From the NCBI RefSeq assembly GCF_000422765.1, contig NZ_AUGR01000005.1, positions 62,001 to 126,000 on the forward strand: 64,000 bases of DNA, read 5' to 3'. The translations under genes were made by a program, and so were the position numbers. Source of the DNA: Neptunomonas japonica DSM 18939 (lineage in GTDB: Bacteria; Pseudomonadota; Gammaproteobacteria; Pseudomonadales; Balneatricaceae). Below the pieces are notes generated by a model. It was given only the letters and a program-made list of their open reading frames with translations, searched no databases and was not told where the DNA came from. Below, piece by piece: positions 9,038-17,496 of the stretch (the stretch's first letter is position 1; every line of letters begins with the position of its first letter).

Positions 9038-9973
9038 TTAACCCGATAGTTTTTCAAATAAACCATTACTGCTTTTATGAAGCATTTTCAGTTCTTTTCG
9101 TAGCAGCTGAACGAAAGACAAGGTTAACGCTGATTTAGTTTTGTGCGCAGGAAATATCAAGTTATAACGATAAGCGATGCGTGGTTCGAAGCGTTTTACC
9201 ACTAAACCAAGCTTTTGATAATGTAGTGCCGTAATGGGTTCTACTAAAGAAACTCCTGCTCCAGATAAAACGAGCGCACACGCACTATAAGAGAGCTGTG
9301 TATCCATTAAGAGCTTGCGTTTAACACTTGCAGAATCAAATACACTATCAATTTTATGATGGATGCTTTGCTCAGTACCCAGAGATATAAAGCTCTCTCC
9401 TTCTAAGTCTTTCGGAACGATCACTTCTTTCTCTACAAGCGGATGACCTGTAGGAAGAATGCACACCAAGCGGCTTTCGGCCAAAGGCTCAACTTCAATC
9501 GCTACATCAGCCATAGGAATCGCAGAAACCACCCCTAAATCATACTGCTGGCTGGCCACCAAATCGGCTACTTGCTGAGTACTTCTCACCTGTAATGAAA
9601 AGGTGACATCGGGATACTCTTTTCCAAATAGCTGTGTAATTCTCGGAATAAAATCGATGGAAACAGCAGGCATAGAAGCAACCCGCAATGTACCTGTATG
9701 GCACTCACGCAAGTCATCAGCAGCACGTGCCAGTGTTTCCATTGAAACAAAAGAGCGCTCTACTTCTGCATAAAACACATGGGCCTCTGGTGTTGGAATC
9801 AAACGTTTTTTATGGCGTTCAAACATTTGCACCTCAACCATGCTCTCAAAATCACTCAACAAACGACTCACCGCAGGCTGCGATACACACAAAATATCCG
9901 CGGCGCCACTCGTGGTTCCACTAATCATGACGGCTCTAAATGCTTCTATTTGCCGGTAAGTTACACGTGCCAT
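9038..9973 (-). CDS. LysR-family regulator, opine/amino-acid type
   Basis: A 311-residue LysR-type regulator. The N-terminal winged helix reads RQIEAFRAVMISGTTSGAAD then ILCVSQPAVSRLLSDFE, close to the NocR/OccR-like group that controls opine and amino acid catabolism. The effector-binding part runs from about residue 90 (GTLRVASMPA, FSLQVRSTQQVADLV). ATG 9973 is preferred because GGAGAAGG sits just upstream; a GTG at 9985 would add four residues. It is divergent from the TRAP transporter operon with a 128-nt shared region that holds a symmetrical repeat, so it is the probable local regulator of the transport and dehydrogenase genes. Confidence 0.88.
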   Translation of the reverse strand: MARVTYRQIEAFRAVMISGTTSGAADILCVSQPAVSRLLSDFESMVEVQMFERHKKRLIPTPEAHVFYAEVERSFVSMETLARAADDLRECHTGTLRVASMPAVSIDFIPRITQLFGKEYPDVTFSLQVRSTQQVADLVASQQYDLGVVSAIPMADVAIEVEPLAESRLVCILPTGHPLVEKEVIVPKDLEGESFISLGTEQSIHHKIDSVFDSASVKRKLLMDTQLSYSACALVLSGAGVSLVEPITALHYQKLGLVVKRFEPRIAYRYNLIFPAHKTKSALTLSFVQLLRKELKMLHKSSNGLFEKLSG

Positions 9974-10021
9974 TACCTTCTCCACTTAATAACAAAATAC
10001 TATCAAGTAATATAAATAAAC

Positions 10022-10045
10022 GATTTGATGTTATTTAATCAAATC
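10022..10045. promoter_or_regulatory. Inverted repeat, candidate LysR operator
   Basis: GATTTGAT (10022-10029) and ATCAAATC (10038-10045) form a perfect 8-bp dyad with an 8-nt spacer, between the divergent lysR and dctQ-type genes. The spacer is too long for an FNR site (TTGAT-N4-ATCAA). Position and symmetry fit a LysR dimer site; this is inferred. Confidence 0.55.
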
Positions 10046-10101
10046 ATCATCATTAAATAAAGCCGACACCTCAACTAGAAACATAAAAAAGAGAGGGACT
10101 G

Positions 10102-10665
10102 ATGGAACAATTGTTTCGTTACCTACTGACCGCTTTAATCAGCACAGTAGCCGCCTGCCAATTCATACAAGTGATTACACGGTATGTCTTCGAAACGCCC
10201 ATTATGGGATTAGAAGAAACGGCACTGATTCCAACAATCTGGCTGTATATCATGGGTAGTGTTAACGCCTCACGTGAAGACACCCAAATACGCGCAAACG
10301 TACTTGAAATTTTTCTCAAGACAGATAAAGCACGTGCTGTACTACAGGCTATTTCAGAGATTATCAGTATAGCAATTTCTATCTGGTTAACCTGGTGGGC
10401 TTGGCTGTACTTCAGCTACTCACTACGTGTTTGGAAAGGTACGCCAACGCTATATATCCCAACCTTCATTTATGAGTCTGCTCTTTTCCTTGGCTTGTTC
10501 ATGATGACCGCATTCACGATATGGCACTTGATCCGCAATGTGCAGTTCTTGCTGGGCTACCGCACTAAACCAGATCATGAGATTGATCCGGACCTTCCAA
10601 CTACCAACGAGGTAGAGGAGTTTCAGATGCTAGCTGACACACAAAAGGATAATAACAATGGTTGA
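10102..10665 (+). CDS. TRAP transporter small permease (DctQ type)
   Basis: A 187-residue inner-membrane protein of the DctQ family, the small four-helix subunit of a tripartite ATP-independent periplasmic transporter driven by a Na+ gradient. Hydrophobic segments include YLLTALISTVAACQFIQVIT, ISIAISIWLTWWAWLYFSYS and LFLGLFMMTAFTIWHLI, with the usual TRYVFETP loop and WLYIMGS after the first helix. The ribosome site GAGAGGG lies just before the ATG. It overlaps the large permease by 8 nt, implying tight coupling. The substrate cannot be read from this subunit. Confidence 0.9.
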   Translation: MEQLFRYLLTALISTVAACQFIQVITRYVFETPIMGLEETALIPTIWLYIMGSVNASREDTQIRANVLEIFLKTDKARAVLQAISEIISIAISIWLTWWAWLYFSYSLRVWKGTPTLYIPTFIYESALFLGLFMMTAFTIWHLIRNVQFLLGYRTKPDHEIDPDLPTTNEVEEFQMLADTQKDNNNG

Positions 10666-11956
10666 GATCGCTATTCTGGCATTTGCCGTACTGGTCATTT
10701 TACTGACCATTGGAGTACCACTACCCTACTGTTTTGGTGCTGGACTCATCGTTATGACAACCGTAGGCGAAGCATCTATGCGCGGCATGATGCTGTGGGG
10801 CTTTAGCCAACTCACAAACCCCGTACTACTGGCGATTCCACTGTTCGTATTTGCCGGTACTATTATGAGTATCAGCGGCATTGCCGCTAGCTTACTCGAT
10901 TTCGTTAACATCTTTATTGGTCGTATCCGCGGTGGACTGGGTGTGGTGGCAGCCATTAGCTGTGCCATTATCGGTGCCATTTCAGGTAGTGGGCTTACGG
11001 GTATTGCAGCCATCGGCCCTTTGTTGATTCCTGAAATGGAGCGCAAAGGTTACCCCCGCGCTTATGCAACAGCCTTGGTAGCTAACTCTTCCATTCTTGG
11101 ACTATTGATTCCACCCAGCGTCACTATGATTGTTTATGGCTGGGTAACAGACACCTCAATCCTGGCATGCTTTCTGGCAACATTAGGCCCTGGGTTGTTA
11201 ATAATGACTAACTTTTCCATTGTTAACATGGTGATGTCACGTAAATTTCCGTTGATTCTTGACGATCCAATGCCGATGAAACAATTGATGAGTGAGGCCA
11301 GTAAACGCACAGTTAACGCGGTTCCTGCTTTGCTAATGCCGGTCATAATTTTAGGTGGAATTTACGGCGGTATTATGACGCCAACTGAAGCAGCAGCCGT
11401 TGCTGTTATCTACTCATTGCCTGTCGGTTTCATGATCTACAAAGGACTGACCTTTAAAACCCTACTTGAATCCGGTAAAGAATCTGCCACTGCTGTCGGC
11501 GCTATTCTGATCATGATTTTATTCAGCCTAATGCTGAGTCAGATTTATGTAATGGAAGATATTCCACAAATGTTAGTCGATAAGATCTTTGAGATCACCG
11601 ACGACAAAGTGCTGCTGCTAATACTCGTTAACTTATTCCTGTTCGCTATTGGCATGGTCGTAAACGATATCACAGCCATCATTCTTACAGCCCCACTATT
11701 GCTGCCATTGATGTCTGCCTTAGGTGTTAGTCCTATTCAATTCGCTGCCATCATGGGTGTTAACACAGCGATGGGGGGCGTTACACCACCGTATGCCAGC
11801 ATCCTCTATTTAGGTGCTCGTATCGGTAAAGTTAAATTCACAGAAGTGGTTAAGCCAGCCATGCTGCTGATCCTCTTCGGATACATCCCAGTTGTAATAC
11901 TGGTCTCAGTTTGGCCTGACCTGTCGGAATACTTTCCACGCGCGTTCGGTTATTAA
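10658..11956 (+). CDS. TRAP transporter large permease (DctM type)
   Basis: A 432-residue polytopic inner-membrane protein of the DctM family, forming the transport channel with DctQ. Typical features are the N-terminal FAVLVILLTIGVPLPYCFGA, the glycine-rich GLGVVAAISCAIIGAISGSG loop, NSSILGLLIPPSVTMIVYGW, GGIMTPTEAAAVAVIYSL and the C-terminal NTAMGGVTPPYASILYLGA. About a dozen membrane segments are expected. It starts inside the end of the small permease gene, and the binding-protein gene follows after 39 nt. Confidence 0.94.
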   Translation: MVEIAILAFAVLVILLTIGVPLPYCFGAGLIVMTTVGEASMRGMMLWGFSQLTNPVLLAIPLFVFAGTIMSISGIAASLLDFVNIFIGRIRGGLGVVAAISCAIIGAISGSGLTGIAAIGPLLIPEMERKGYPRAYATALVANSSILGLLIPPSVTMIVYGWVTDTSILACFLATLGPGLLIMTNFSIVNMVMSRKFPLILDDPMPMKQLMSEASKRTVNAVPALLMPVIILGGIYGGIMTPTEAAAVAVIYSLPVGFMIYKGLTFKTLLESGKESATAVGAILIMILFSLMLSQIYVMEDIPQMLVDKIFEITDDKVLLLILVNLFLFAIGMVVNDITAIILTAPLLLPLMSALGVSPIQFAAIMGVNTAMGGVTPPYASILYLGARIGKVKFTEVVKPAMLLILFGYIPVVILVSVWPDLSEYFPRAFGY

Positions 11957-11995
11957 AACAACATAAAAAAATCCAATGTCACTCGGGAGATAACA

Positions 11996-12994
11996 ATGAA
12001 AAAAAACCTGATTAATAAGCTGGCCATGGCGGTCGCATTATCAGTATCACTCACAGCAACAGCTGAAGCTGTCACGCTAAAACTGTCACATGTTCGCCCA
12101 CAAGCAACTGCCATCGATATGGATGCCAAACAATTTGCTAACGACATAAAAGCAGCAACAGATGGCAAGGTTAAGGTAAAAATCTATGCGGCTAGCGCAC
12201 TAGGTGACTACACCGTTGTACAAGAGCGCGTAGGTTTGGGCGCAGTTGATATGGCGGTACAACCACCAGCATCAGGTGTTGATAAACGCTTTCAGGTTGT
12301 TTACATGCCTTACCTTGTGAAAACGTGGGATGACGCACAAAAAGTTTTTGCTAAAGGCTCTTCTATGCGCCAAACCGTTGCAGAACTTTATGATGCACAG
12401 AACATCACTGTTCTGGGTGCATGGCCGGTTTACTTCGGCGGCGTTTCTTTGAATAAAGAGATAGATAATGCAGCAGATCCTTCAGTAAACAAAGGTGCGA
12501 AGCTTCGCGTTCCACCTATCAAAACGTTCCAGCTAACCGCTGACAATATCGGCTTTATTGGCTCGCCTCTACCCTTCTCTGAAGCTTTCACAGCCGTACA
12601 AACCGGTGTTGTTGATGGTGTTATGGGATCGGGGGCTGAAGGTTATTACGCATCATTTCGTGATGTAACCAAGAGCTACCTGCCTATCAATACCCATTTT
12701 GAAATGTGGTACCTAATCATTAACAAAGACGTTTTCAATGAGTTAAATGATGATCAGCGCACCAAACTCACAAGCGCCGCTGATAAGTTTGAAGCGACAC
12801 GGTGGGAAAATGCACGCGGTGATCAGGCTAAAAACGAACAACTACTAGAAAAAGCAGGTGCACATATTGTTCCTGTTAGCGAAGCGCAAATTGAAGCTCA
12901 TGCAACCATTGTTCGCGAAAAAGTATGGCCTGAAATCATCAATGACATTGGCGCAGAGTGGGCACAAGGCGTTTTAGACGAAGCCTTGAAATAA
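11996..12994 (+). CDS. TRAP transporter substrate-binding protein (DctP type)
   Basis: A 332-residue periplasmic binding protein of the DctP family. Signal peptide MKKNLINKLAMAVALSVSLT then ATAEA, followed by the usual TLKLSHVRPQATAIDMDAKQFA opening. Family marks are LGDYTVVQERVGLGAVDMAV, the hinge GAKLRVPPIKTFQLTADNIG with the Arg that normally clamps a carboxylate, PFSEAFTAVQTGVVDG and MWYLIINKDVFNELNDDQR. The conserved Arg suggests an organic or amino acid carboxylate. With the downstream amine-type dehydrogenase, an N-substituted amino acid is a reasonable inference. A terminator follows. Confidence 0.92.
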   Translation: MKKNLINKLAMAVALSVSLTATAEAVTLKLSHVRPQATAIDMDAKQFANDIKAATDGKVKVKIYAASALGDYTVVQERVGLGAVDMAVQPPASGVDKRFQVVYMPYLVKTWDDAQKVFAKGSSMRQTVAELYDAQNITVLGAWPVYFGGVSLNKEIDNAADPSVNKGAKLRVPPIKTFQLTADNIGFIGSPLPFSEAFTAVQTGVVDGVMGSGAEGYYASFRDVTKSYLPINTHFEMWYLIINKDVFNELNDDQRTKLTSAADKFEATRWENARGDQAKNEQLLEKAGAHIVPVSEAQIEAHATIVREKVWPEIINDIGAEWAQGVLDEALK

Positions 12995-13026
12995 GCCACT
13001 AAATATAGAAAGAGTAGATGTAAACC

Positions 13027-13056
13027 CTGCAACGAAGCCCTTGCAGTAATTTTTGT
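13027..13056 (+). terminator. Weak upstream hairpin after the TRAP operon
   Basis: CTGCAA (13027-13032) pairs with TTGCAG (13041-13046) around CGAAGCCC, followed by TAATTTTTG. It precedes the stronger hairpin at 13063, giving a possible tandem terminator. Confidence 0.45.
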
Positions 13057-13062
13057 CTCATT

Positions 13063-13090
13063 GCCCGGCGAATATATGCCGGGCCTTTTT
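13063..13090 (+). terminator. Rho-independent terminator after the TRAP operon
   Basis: GCCCGGC (13063-13069) pairs with GCCGGGC (13078-13084) around GAATATAT, followed by CTTTTT. It lies between the binding-protein gene and the FAD subunit 20 nt downstream, so the oxidase genes are expressed by partial read-through or from their own promoter. Confidence 0.85.
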
Positions 13091-13109
13091 CCCTAATAAA
13101 GGACACGCC

Positions 13110-14234
13110 ATGACGCAGTTTTCAACTGACAGCCAACGTAGAACAGATGTTTGCGTTCTGGGCGGCGGCATTGTCGGTCTGGCCGTCGCATTGGGTCTAC
13201 AACGCAATGGACTGAGCGTAACTATTCTTGATGAAGGCGATATTGCATTGCGTGCTTCACGCGGCAATTTCGGCCTAGTCTGGGTGCAAGGTAAAGGCGA
13301 TACATTACCTGAGTATGCGGCTATTTCACGTCTATCAGCAAAACTCTGGGCTAGTCATGCACAACGCCTAAAAGAAGCCACCGGGATTGATGTACAGCTG
13401 CAACAAAATGGCGGCTTGTTCTTATGTCTCAACGAAGAAGAGCTAAGGCAACGACATGCCATGCTAACTCGTATGCAAAAAGCAGTGGACGGCGACTATC
13501 CCTTTAAAACACTCGACCTACAACAACTTCGTGAATTTATCCCCGAAGCAGGCCCTGAAGTAGCAGGGGCAACATGGGGGCCAGAAGATGGCCATCTAAA
13601 CCCGCTTTTATACTTACGCGCCATGACAGAACAGTTTCTACAGCGCGGCGGGATAATTGATAACTCAGGCAAGGTATCCAAAATAGAACCAACTGACTCC
13701 GGCTTCACGCTTTCATCAGATTCCGGACAATGGCATGGCGATCAAATAATATTAGCCGCCGGTTTGGGTAACCGTGATTTAGCCCCTCAAGTAGGTTTGT
13801 CTGCACCGTTAGTTCCTAACCGTGGCCAAGTACTTATCTGCGAACGTGTAAAGCCATTTCTAAATTACCCTACAGGCCATGTGAGACAGACCAACGAAGG
13901 CACTCTGCAATTAGGTGACTCAAAAGAAGATGTTGGTTTCGATTCTGGTACAACCTCAGACATTGTCGCAAAAATTGCACACAGAGCCAGCCAGATGTTC
14001 CCCCTCTTGCGTGATGTTCGCTTGATCCGCGCCTGGGGTGCGTTACGTGTTATGACTCCTGATGGCTACCCATTGTACGAAGCTTCCCAGCAGCACCCAG
14101 GAGCTTACCTCGTTACCTGCCACAGCGGTGTCACATTAGGCGCCTTACATGAAGGCCCTATTGCCGACTGGATCGCCAATGACCGAACTGAATTGCCTTT
14201 GGAGGTATTCAATGCCAAACGCTTTACCCTTTGA
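13110..14234 (+). CDS. FAD-dependent oxidoreductase, HcnC/OoxB-like beta subunit
   Basis: A 374-residue DAO-fold flavoprotein. The N-terminal dinucleotide motif is VCVLGGGIVGLAVALGLQ, followed by the ASRGNFGLVWVQGKG segment characteristic of the subunits related to HcnC, octopine oxidase OoxB and D-hydroxyproline dehydrogenase beta. Later marks are NRGQVLICER, RAWGALRVMTPDGYPLYEA and TCHSGVTLGALHEGPIADWI. These enzymes oxidise a C-N bond of glycine, N-carboxyalkyl amino acids or cyclic imino acids. ATG 13110 follows AAAGGA and fits the family; a longer frame from 13053 runs through the terminator. It overlaps the 2Fe-2S subunit gene by 23 nt, and the set encodes a three-part dehydrogenase. 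Confidence 0.88.
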   Translation: MTQFSTDSQRRTDVCVLGGGIVGLAVALGLQRNGLSVTILDEGDIALRASRGNFGLVWVQGKGDTLPEYAAISRLSAKLWASHAQRLKEATGIDVQLQQNGGLFLCLNEEELRQRHAMLTRMQKAVDGDYPFKTLDLQQLREFIPEAGPEVAGATWGPEDGHLNPLLYLRAMTEQFLQRGGIIDNSGKVSKIEPTDSGFTLSSDSGQWHGDQIILAAGLGNRDLAPQVGLSAPLVPNRGQVLICERVKPFLNYPTGHVRQTNEGTLQLGDSKEDVGFDSGTTSDIVAKIAHRASQMFPLLRDVRLIRAWGALRVMTPDGYPLYEASQQHPGAYLVTCHSGVTLGALHEGPIADWIANDRTELPLEVFNAKRFTL

Positions 14235-14592
14235 ACGCCTACCTACCAACAATGCTGAGTGGGTGACTGTTTATATCGAAGGCCAGCCAGTCAAAGTACG
14301 CCAAGGTGATAGTGCTGCAGCAGCAGTTTTAGCCGCAGGATTGCAACCTAGCCGTACTACTGTGGTCAGCGGTAGCGGTCGCACACCCTACTGCCTCATG
14401 GGTGTTTGTTTTGAATGCTTACTCCAAATTGACGGTGTAGAAAATGTACAGGGTTGCATGACACCCGCTCGCGAAGGAATGCAGATAATGAGTCAGAAAC
14501 AAGCGAGGCAACTGAACGACTCAAACCCTAGTACCTTAAAACCTGATGATCTAAAAAATAGCCACATTAAAAAAGAGGGCACGGTCGTATGA
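14212..14592 (+). CDS. 2Fe-2S small subunit of heteromeric dehydrogenase (HcnA-like)
   Basis: A 126-residue protein with one plant-type 2Fe-2S domain (Fer2_4). The cysteine series is PYCLMGVCFECLLQIDG, followed by VQGCMTPAREGMQI. This C-x4-C-x2-C plus distal C layout is typical of the HcnA/OoxA-associated small subunits that pass electrons from the DAO-type subunit. The ATG at 14212 lies inside the end of the FAD subunit gene and has GGAGGT just upstream; the frame start at 14149 would place ~20 extra residues ahead. The 3' end overlaps the next gene by 4 nt (ATGA). The C-terminal ~30 residues are polar and not conserved in kind. Confidence 0.87.
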   Translation: MPNALPFERLPTNNAEWVTVYIEGQPVKVRQGDSAAAAVLAAGLQPSRTTVVSGSGRTPYCLMGVCFECLLQIDGVENVQGCMTPAREGMQIMSQKQARQLNDSNPSTLKPDDLKNSHIKKEGTVV

Positions 14593-15977
14593 ACACTCCC
14601 GAATATGATCTAGTCATTATCGGGGCAGGCCCTGCAGGAATGTCTGCTGCAACAACAGCCTCATCTCATGGTTTAAAAGTCGCTATTTTAGATGAACAGA
14701 CAGCGCCTGGCGGACAAATTTACCGCTCCATTAGCAGCCCCGCTATCGCTGACGAAAGCATTCTAGGCGCTGATTATTACCATGGCCGGGCATTATTATC
14801 AGCGATGCGCTATGCCGGGGTTGATTACTTCCCTAGTAGCAGCGTATGGACGGTTTCATCCGAGCTATTTATCAGCTTTAGCCGGGAGGGAAAAAGTAGC
14901 AAGATTCAAGCTAAAAAGCTGTTGATCGCTACCGGTGCTCAAGAGCGTCCTGTGCCCTTTTTAGGCTGGACATTGCCTGGTGTTATGACTTGCGGCGCGG
15001 CGCAAATCTTACTTAAAAGCAGCGGACTAACCCCAGCAGGCCCTCTCGTTTTGGCGGGTAGCGGGCCACTGCTGTTATTAATAGCGGCGCAGCTTAACAG
15101 AGCAGGTGTTGAGATTGAGGCCATTCTGGATACGACCCCAAAAGGACGTTACTTAAAGTCTATTCGGCATTTGCCCGGAGCTTTACGTAACTTACCCTTG
15201 CTCTTAAAAGGGCTGGGGCTACTCACCGAACTTAAGCGTGCCGGTATTCGTTATATCAACAATGCAGAACAGCTAAAAGCACTACCTGATGACACAGGCC
15301 TGCTAACCAAACTGCAATATAAAACCGATGAATCAACTGAAACACTCAACTGCAAGACACTACTAGTGCATCAAGGAGTTGTTCCTAATGTGCAGCTAAC
15401 ACGTGCTTTGCAATTAGAGCACCAGTGGGATGAGCTACAACAGTGCTGGAAACCTACACTCGATAGCTGGGGAGAAAGTAGCCAAACCGGGATTTTTGTA
15501 GCAGGTGATTCAAGTGGCATTGCAGGCGCACGTGCCGCTGAGTATATGGGCGAATTAACAGCACAGCGTATCGCGCAACAACTCGATAAATTATCTCAAG
15601 AAACGTTACTGCTACAAACAGCCAAAACAGGCAGGTTACTTCAGCAACAACAGGCAATACGCCCTTTTCTTGATGCGATGTACCAACCGGCAGATGAATT
15701 TTTAAAGCCTTCGGACGAAACATTAGTGTGTCGTTGTGAGGAAGTAACCGCAGGTCAGATACGCAGCATGGTGGCACAAGGTTGCACAGGGCCCAACCAA
15801 ACCAAAGCCTTTAGCCGAGCAGGTATGGGGCCCTGCCAAGGACGCCTTTGCGGATTAACAGTGGCTCAAATTATCGCTGATGAGAGACAAGTTCCCGTCA
15901 GTGAGGTGGGTTATTACCAGATACGCACCCCCATTAAACCGCTCACTATTGGTGAACTGGCAGATTTGGCGGAATAA
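14589..15977 (+). CDS. FAD/NAD(P)-binding oxidoreductase with C-terminal 2Fe-2S, HcnB/OoxA-like alpha subunit
   Basis: A 462-residue flavoprotein. FAD site [20 protein letters not shown] followed by [13 protein letters not shown]; second nucleotide-binding region [23 protein letters not shown] closing motif [21 protein letters not shown]. The last ~90 residues form a BFD-like domain, [20 protein letters not shown] then [10 protein letters not shown], with four cysteines for a second 2Fe-2S cluster. This matches the alpha subunit of hydrogen cyanide synthase (HcnB), octopine/nopaline oxidase (OoxA) and D-hydroxyproline dehydrogenase. Gene order here is HcnC-, HcnA-, HcnB-like, unlike hcnABC. 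It is coupled by ATGA overlap to the small subunit. Confidence 0.89.
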   Translation: MNTPEYDLVIIGAGPAGMSAATTASSHGLKVAILDEQTAPGGQIYRSISSPAIADESILGADYYHGRALLSAMRYAGVDYFPSSSVWTVSSELFISFSREGKSSKIQAKKLLIATGAQERPVPFLGWTLPGVMTCGAAQILLKSSGLTPAGPLVLAGSGPLLLLIAAQLNRAGVEIEAILDTTPKGRYLKSIRHLPGALRNLPLLLKGLGLLTELKRAGIRYINNAEQLKALPDDTGLLTKLQYKTDESTETLNCKTLLVHQGVVPNVQLTRALQLEHQWDELQQCWKPTLDSWGESSQTGIFVAGDSSGIAGARAAEYMGELTAQRIAQQLDKLSQETLLLQTAKTGRLLQQQQAIRPFLDAMYQPADEFLKPSDETLVCRCEEVTAGQIRSMVAQGCTGPNQTKAFSRAGMGPCQGRLCGLTVAQIIADERQVPVSEVGYYQIRTPIKPLTIGELADLAE

Positions 15978-16021
15978 AAGTTCAATACCCATCACTAACC
16001 AACTTACAGGTAGTAAAAGAG

Positions 16022-16378
16022 ATGTCGATTACCCGATATGAAACCGCCGCGCGTATGAGCCGTGCTGTTGTACACAACGATATTGTTTACCTTTGTGGGC
16101 AAGTAGCAGAAGATCGTTCAACAGATATTACTGAGCAAACACAAACTATGCTGGCAAAAGTTGCCTCTCTACTTGAGACTGTCGGTAGCTCAAAAGACAA
16201 CATTCTGTCAGCCACTATCTACTTAAAAGATATGAACTTATTTGCCCAAATGAACAGCGTTTGGGATGCATGGGTTGAAGAAGGCAAAGCGCCGGCGAGA
16301 GCTTGCGTGGAAGCGCGTATGGCTAGCCCTGAATTATTGGTCGAAATTTCTGTTATTGCCGCAATAAGCAAAGCGTAA
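16022..16378 (+). CDS. RidA-family enamine/imine deaminase
   Basis: A 118-residue member of the YjgF/YER057c/UK114 superfamily. These cytoplasmic trimers hydrolyse reactive enamines and imines formed by amino acid oxidases or PLP enzymes. Seen here are the N-terminal [20 protein letters not shown], the core [20 protein letters not shown] and the C-terminal segment [20 protein letters not shown], with the active-site Arg of the (P)ARACVEA motif. It follows the oxidase alpha subunit by 44 nt on the same strand. An imine-hydrolysing role for the oxidase product is therefore a strong contextual inference. Confidence 0.9.
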   Translation: MSITRYETAARMSRAVVHNDIVYLCGQVAEDRSTDITEQTQTMLAKVASLLETVGSSKDNILSATIYLKDMNLFAQMNSVWDAWVEEGKAPARACVEARMASPELLVEISVIAAISKA

Positions 16379-16385
16379 AACAACA

Positions 16386-16428
16386 GATGAGATGAAGCCC
16401 GTTATGCTTTAACAGGCTTTATCTCATC
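16386..16428. repeat. 14-bp inverted repeat between convergent ridA and lrp-like genes
   Basis: GATGAGATGAAGCC (16386-16399) pairs with GGCTTTATCTCATC (16415-16428), with a single mismatch or G-U pair. It overlaps the 3' end of the lrp-like gene. No long T-run follows, but the stem probably separates the two convergent transcripts. Confidence 0.55.
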
Positions 16429-16896
16429 CAGTAATTGCTCTAATGGGTAGCCCTTAAAAGGCTTACCCGTTTCCAATACAACATGGCTACTGATATTCAC
16501 TTGACCAGGCAGTAGATCCAGCAAACGGTCATTAATGGCATTATAGCGCTGCATATCAGGAGCGATAATGCGTAGAAAGAAATCAAATGCACCACTCACT
16601 GTATAGCACTCCACCACTTCAGGAATCTCATCTGCAGCATGACGAAATAGCTTAAAGGCTTCGGTACTTTGGTCTTTTAAACTGACTGTTGCGATAACCG
16701 TCACACTGCGACACAAAGAAGGCAGATCTAAAACGGCCATGTAGGCATCAATTAAGCCTTCGTCTTCTAGCTTTTTCACACGATTTAAACAAGAACTCGG
16801 CGACAAACCGACACGATCAGCCAGATCTTGATTAGTAATACGTGCGCTTTGCTGAAGTACCGAAAGGATCTTACGATTAATACGATCAAGAGTCAT
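16402..16896 (-). CDS. Lrp/AsnC-family transcriptional regulator
   Basis: A 164-residue regulator. The N-terminal helix-turn-helix is LDRINRKILSVLQQSARITN then QDLADRVGLSPSSCLNRVKK LEDEGLI. The RAM (AsnC_trans_reg) ligand-binding domain follows, with ECYTVSGAFDFFLRIIAPDM near residue 105. Family members bind amino acids and form octamers. It is convergent with ridA and closes the transport/oxidation island, so it may sense the amino acid released by that pathway. That link is positional only. Confidence 0.9.
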   Translation of the reverse strand: MTLDRINRKILSVLQQSARITNQDLADRVGLSPSSCLNRVKKLEDEGLIDAYMAVLDLPSLCRSVTVIATVSLKDQSTEAFKLFRHAADEIPEVVECYTVSGAFDFFLRIIAPDMQRYNAINDRLLDLLPGQVNISSHVVLETGKPFKGYPLEQLLDEIKPVKA

Positions 16897-17004
16897 GAGC
16901 TAGCCTAGTTCTTCTTATTTACTCTGCAGATATAGTCCATGATAGCGGCTAGTTAAGGGATATTCACTAATTACTATTACCTAGCTTATGAATACCAAAG
17001 CAGG

Positions 17005-17041
17005 ATTGAGTGAGTACTAATGGATGCTTAGCTCACTCAAT
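17005..17041. repeat. 10-bp inverted repeat downstream of hisI
   Basis: ATTGAGTGAG (17005-17014) and CTCACTCAAT (17032-17041) form a perfect 10-bp stem with a 17-nt loop, 8 nt beyond the hisI stop on the minus strand. It lacks a T-run; a Rho-assisted or RNA-stabilising 3' hairpin is likely. Confidence 0.5.
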
Positions 17042-17048
17042 ACATACG

Positions 17049-17456
17049 TCATTGCGGCGCGCTGATAACCACTATTTGATCGCTCTGAATGGAGTTGTAA
17101 AAACAGTTTGCTCGGCCAGTATGGCAAGCAGGACCTTGCTGCTCGATGCGCAACAGAATAGCATCACCATCACAGTCTAAACGGGCTTCTATCAGAGATT
17201 GACGGTGGCCGCTGGTCTCACCTTTTCGCCATAACTGCTGACGTGAACGAGACCAATAACACACCCTATTTGTTGCTAGGGTTTCTTCTAGTGCAGTACG
17301 ATTCATCCACGCCAACATCAGCACTTCACCAGTGTCATGCTGTTGAGCAATAGCTGCAACTAAACCATCACTATTCCATGGAATGGCATCCAACACAGCA
17401 GCTAATGAACGCGTTTGACCTACCTCAGCCTGTTCCAATTGCATCCAGATATTCAT
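17049..17456 (-). CDS. hisI: Phosphoribosyl-AMP cyclohydrolase, Zur-operon paralogue
   Basis: A 135-residue monofunctional HisI that opens the purine ring of PR-AMP in histidine synthesis. Family motifs are [35 protein letters not shown], the metal-binding [16 protein letters not shown] and the zinc cysteines in [13 protein letters not shown]. It lies 40 nt downstream of folE2 in a unit preceded by a Zur-type box. This matches the hisI2 paralogues reported in bacterial Zur regulons. No HisE domain or other his gene is nearby, which favours a zinc-starvation backup copy over the main histidine-pathway gene; that is inference, since the metal ligands here look standard. Confidence 0.92.
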   Translation of the reverse strand: MNIWMQLEQAEVGQTRSLAAVLDAIPWNSDGLVAAIAQQHDTGEVLMLAWMNRTALEETLATNRVCYWSRSRQQLWRKGETSGHRQSLIEARLDCDGDAILLRIEQQGPACHTGRANCFYNSIQSDQIVVISAPQ

Positions 17457-17496
17457 CGATTAGGCGCAGCCATGAGAGCCTCAATTCTGTACTTGA

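Noticed and set aside
10022-10045. FNR box reading of the GATTTGAT dyad
   Set aside because: FNR/DNR sites have TTGAT-N4-ATCAA; the spacer here is 8, so an FNR-family dimer would not fit.
13053-13109. Longer N-terminus for the HcnC-like FAD subunit
   Set aside because: The extra 19 codons read through the terminator hairpin and are not protein-like for the family; AAAGGA before ATG 13110 decides the start.
17049-17456. Zinc-free active site in the Zur-linked HisI
   Set aside because: The usual metal-binding pieces DCDGD, ACHTGR and NCFY are all present, so no loss of metal ligands can be claimed.
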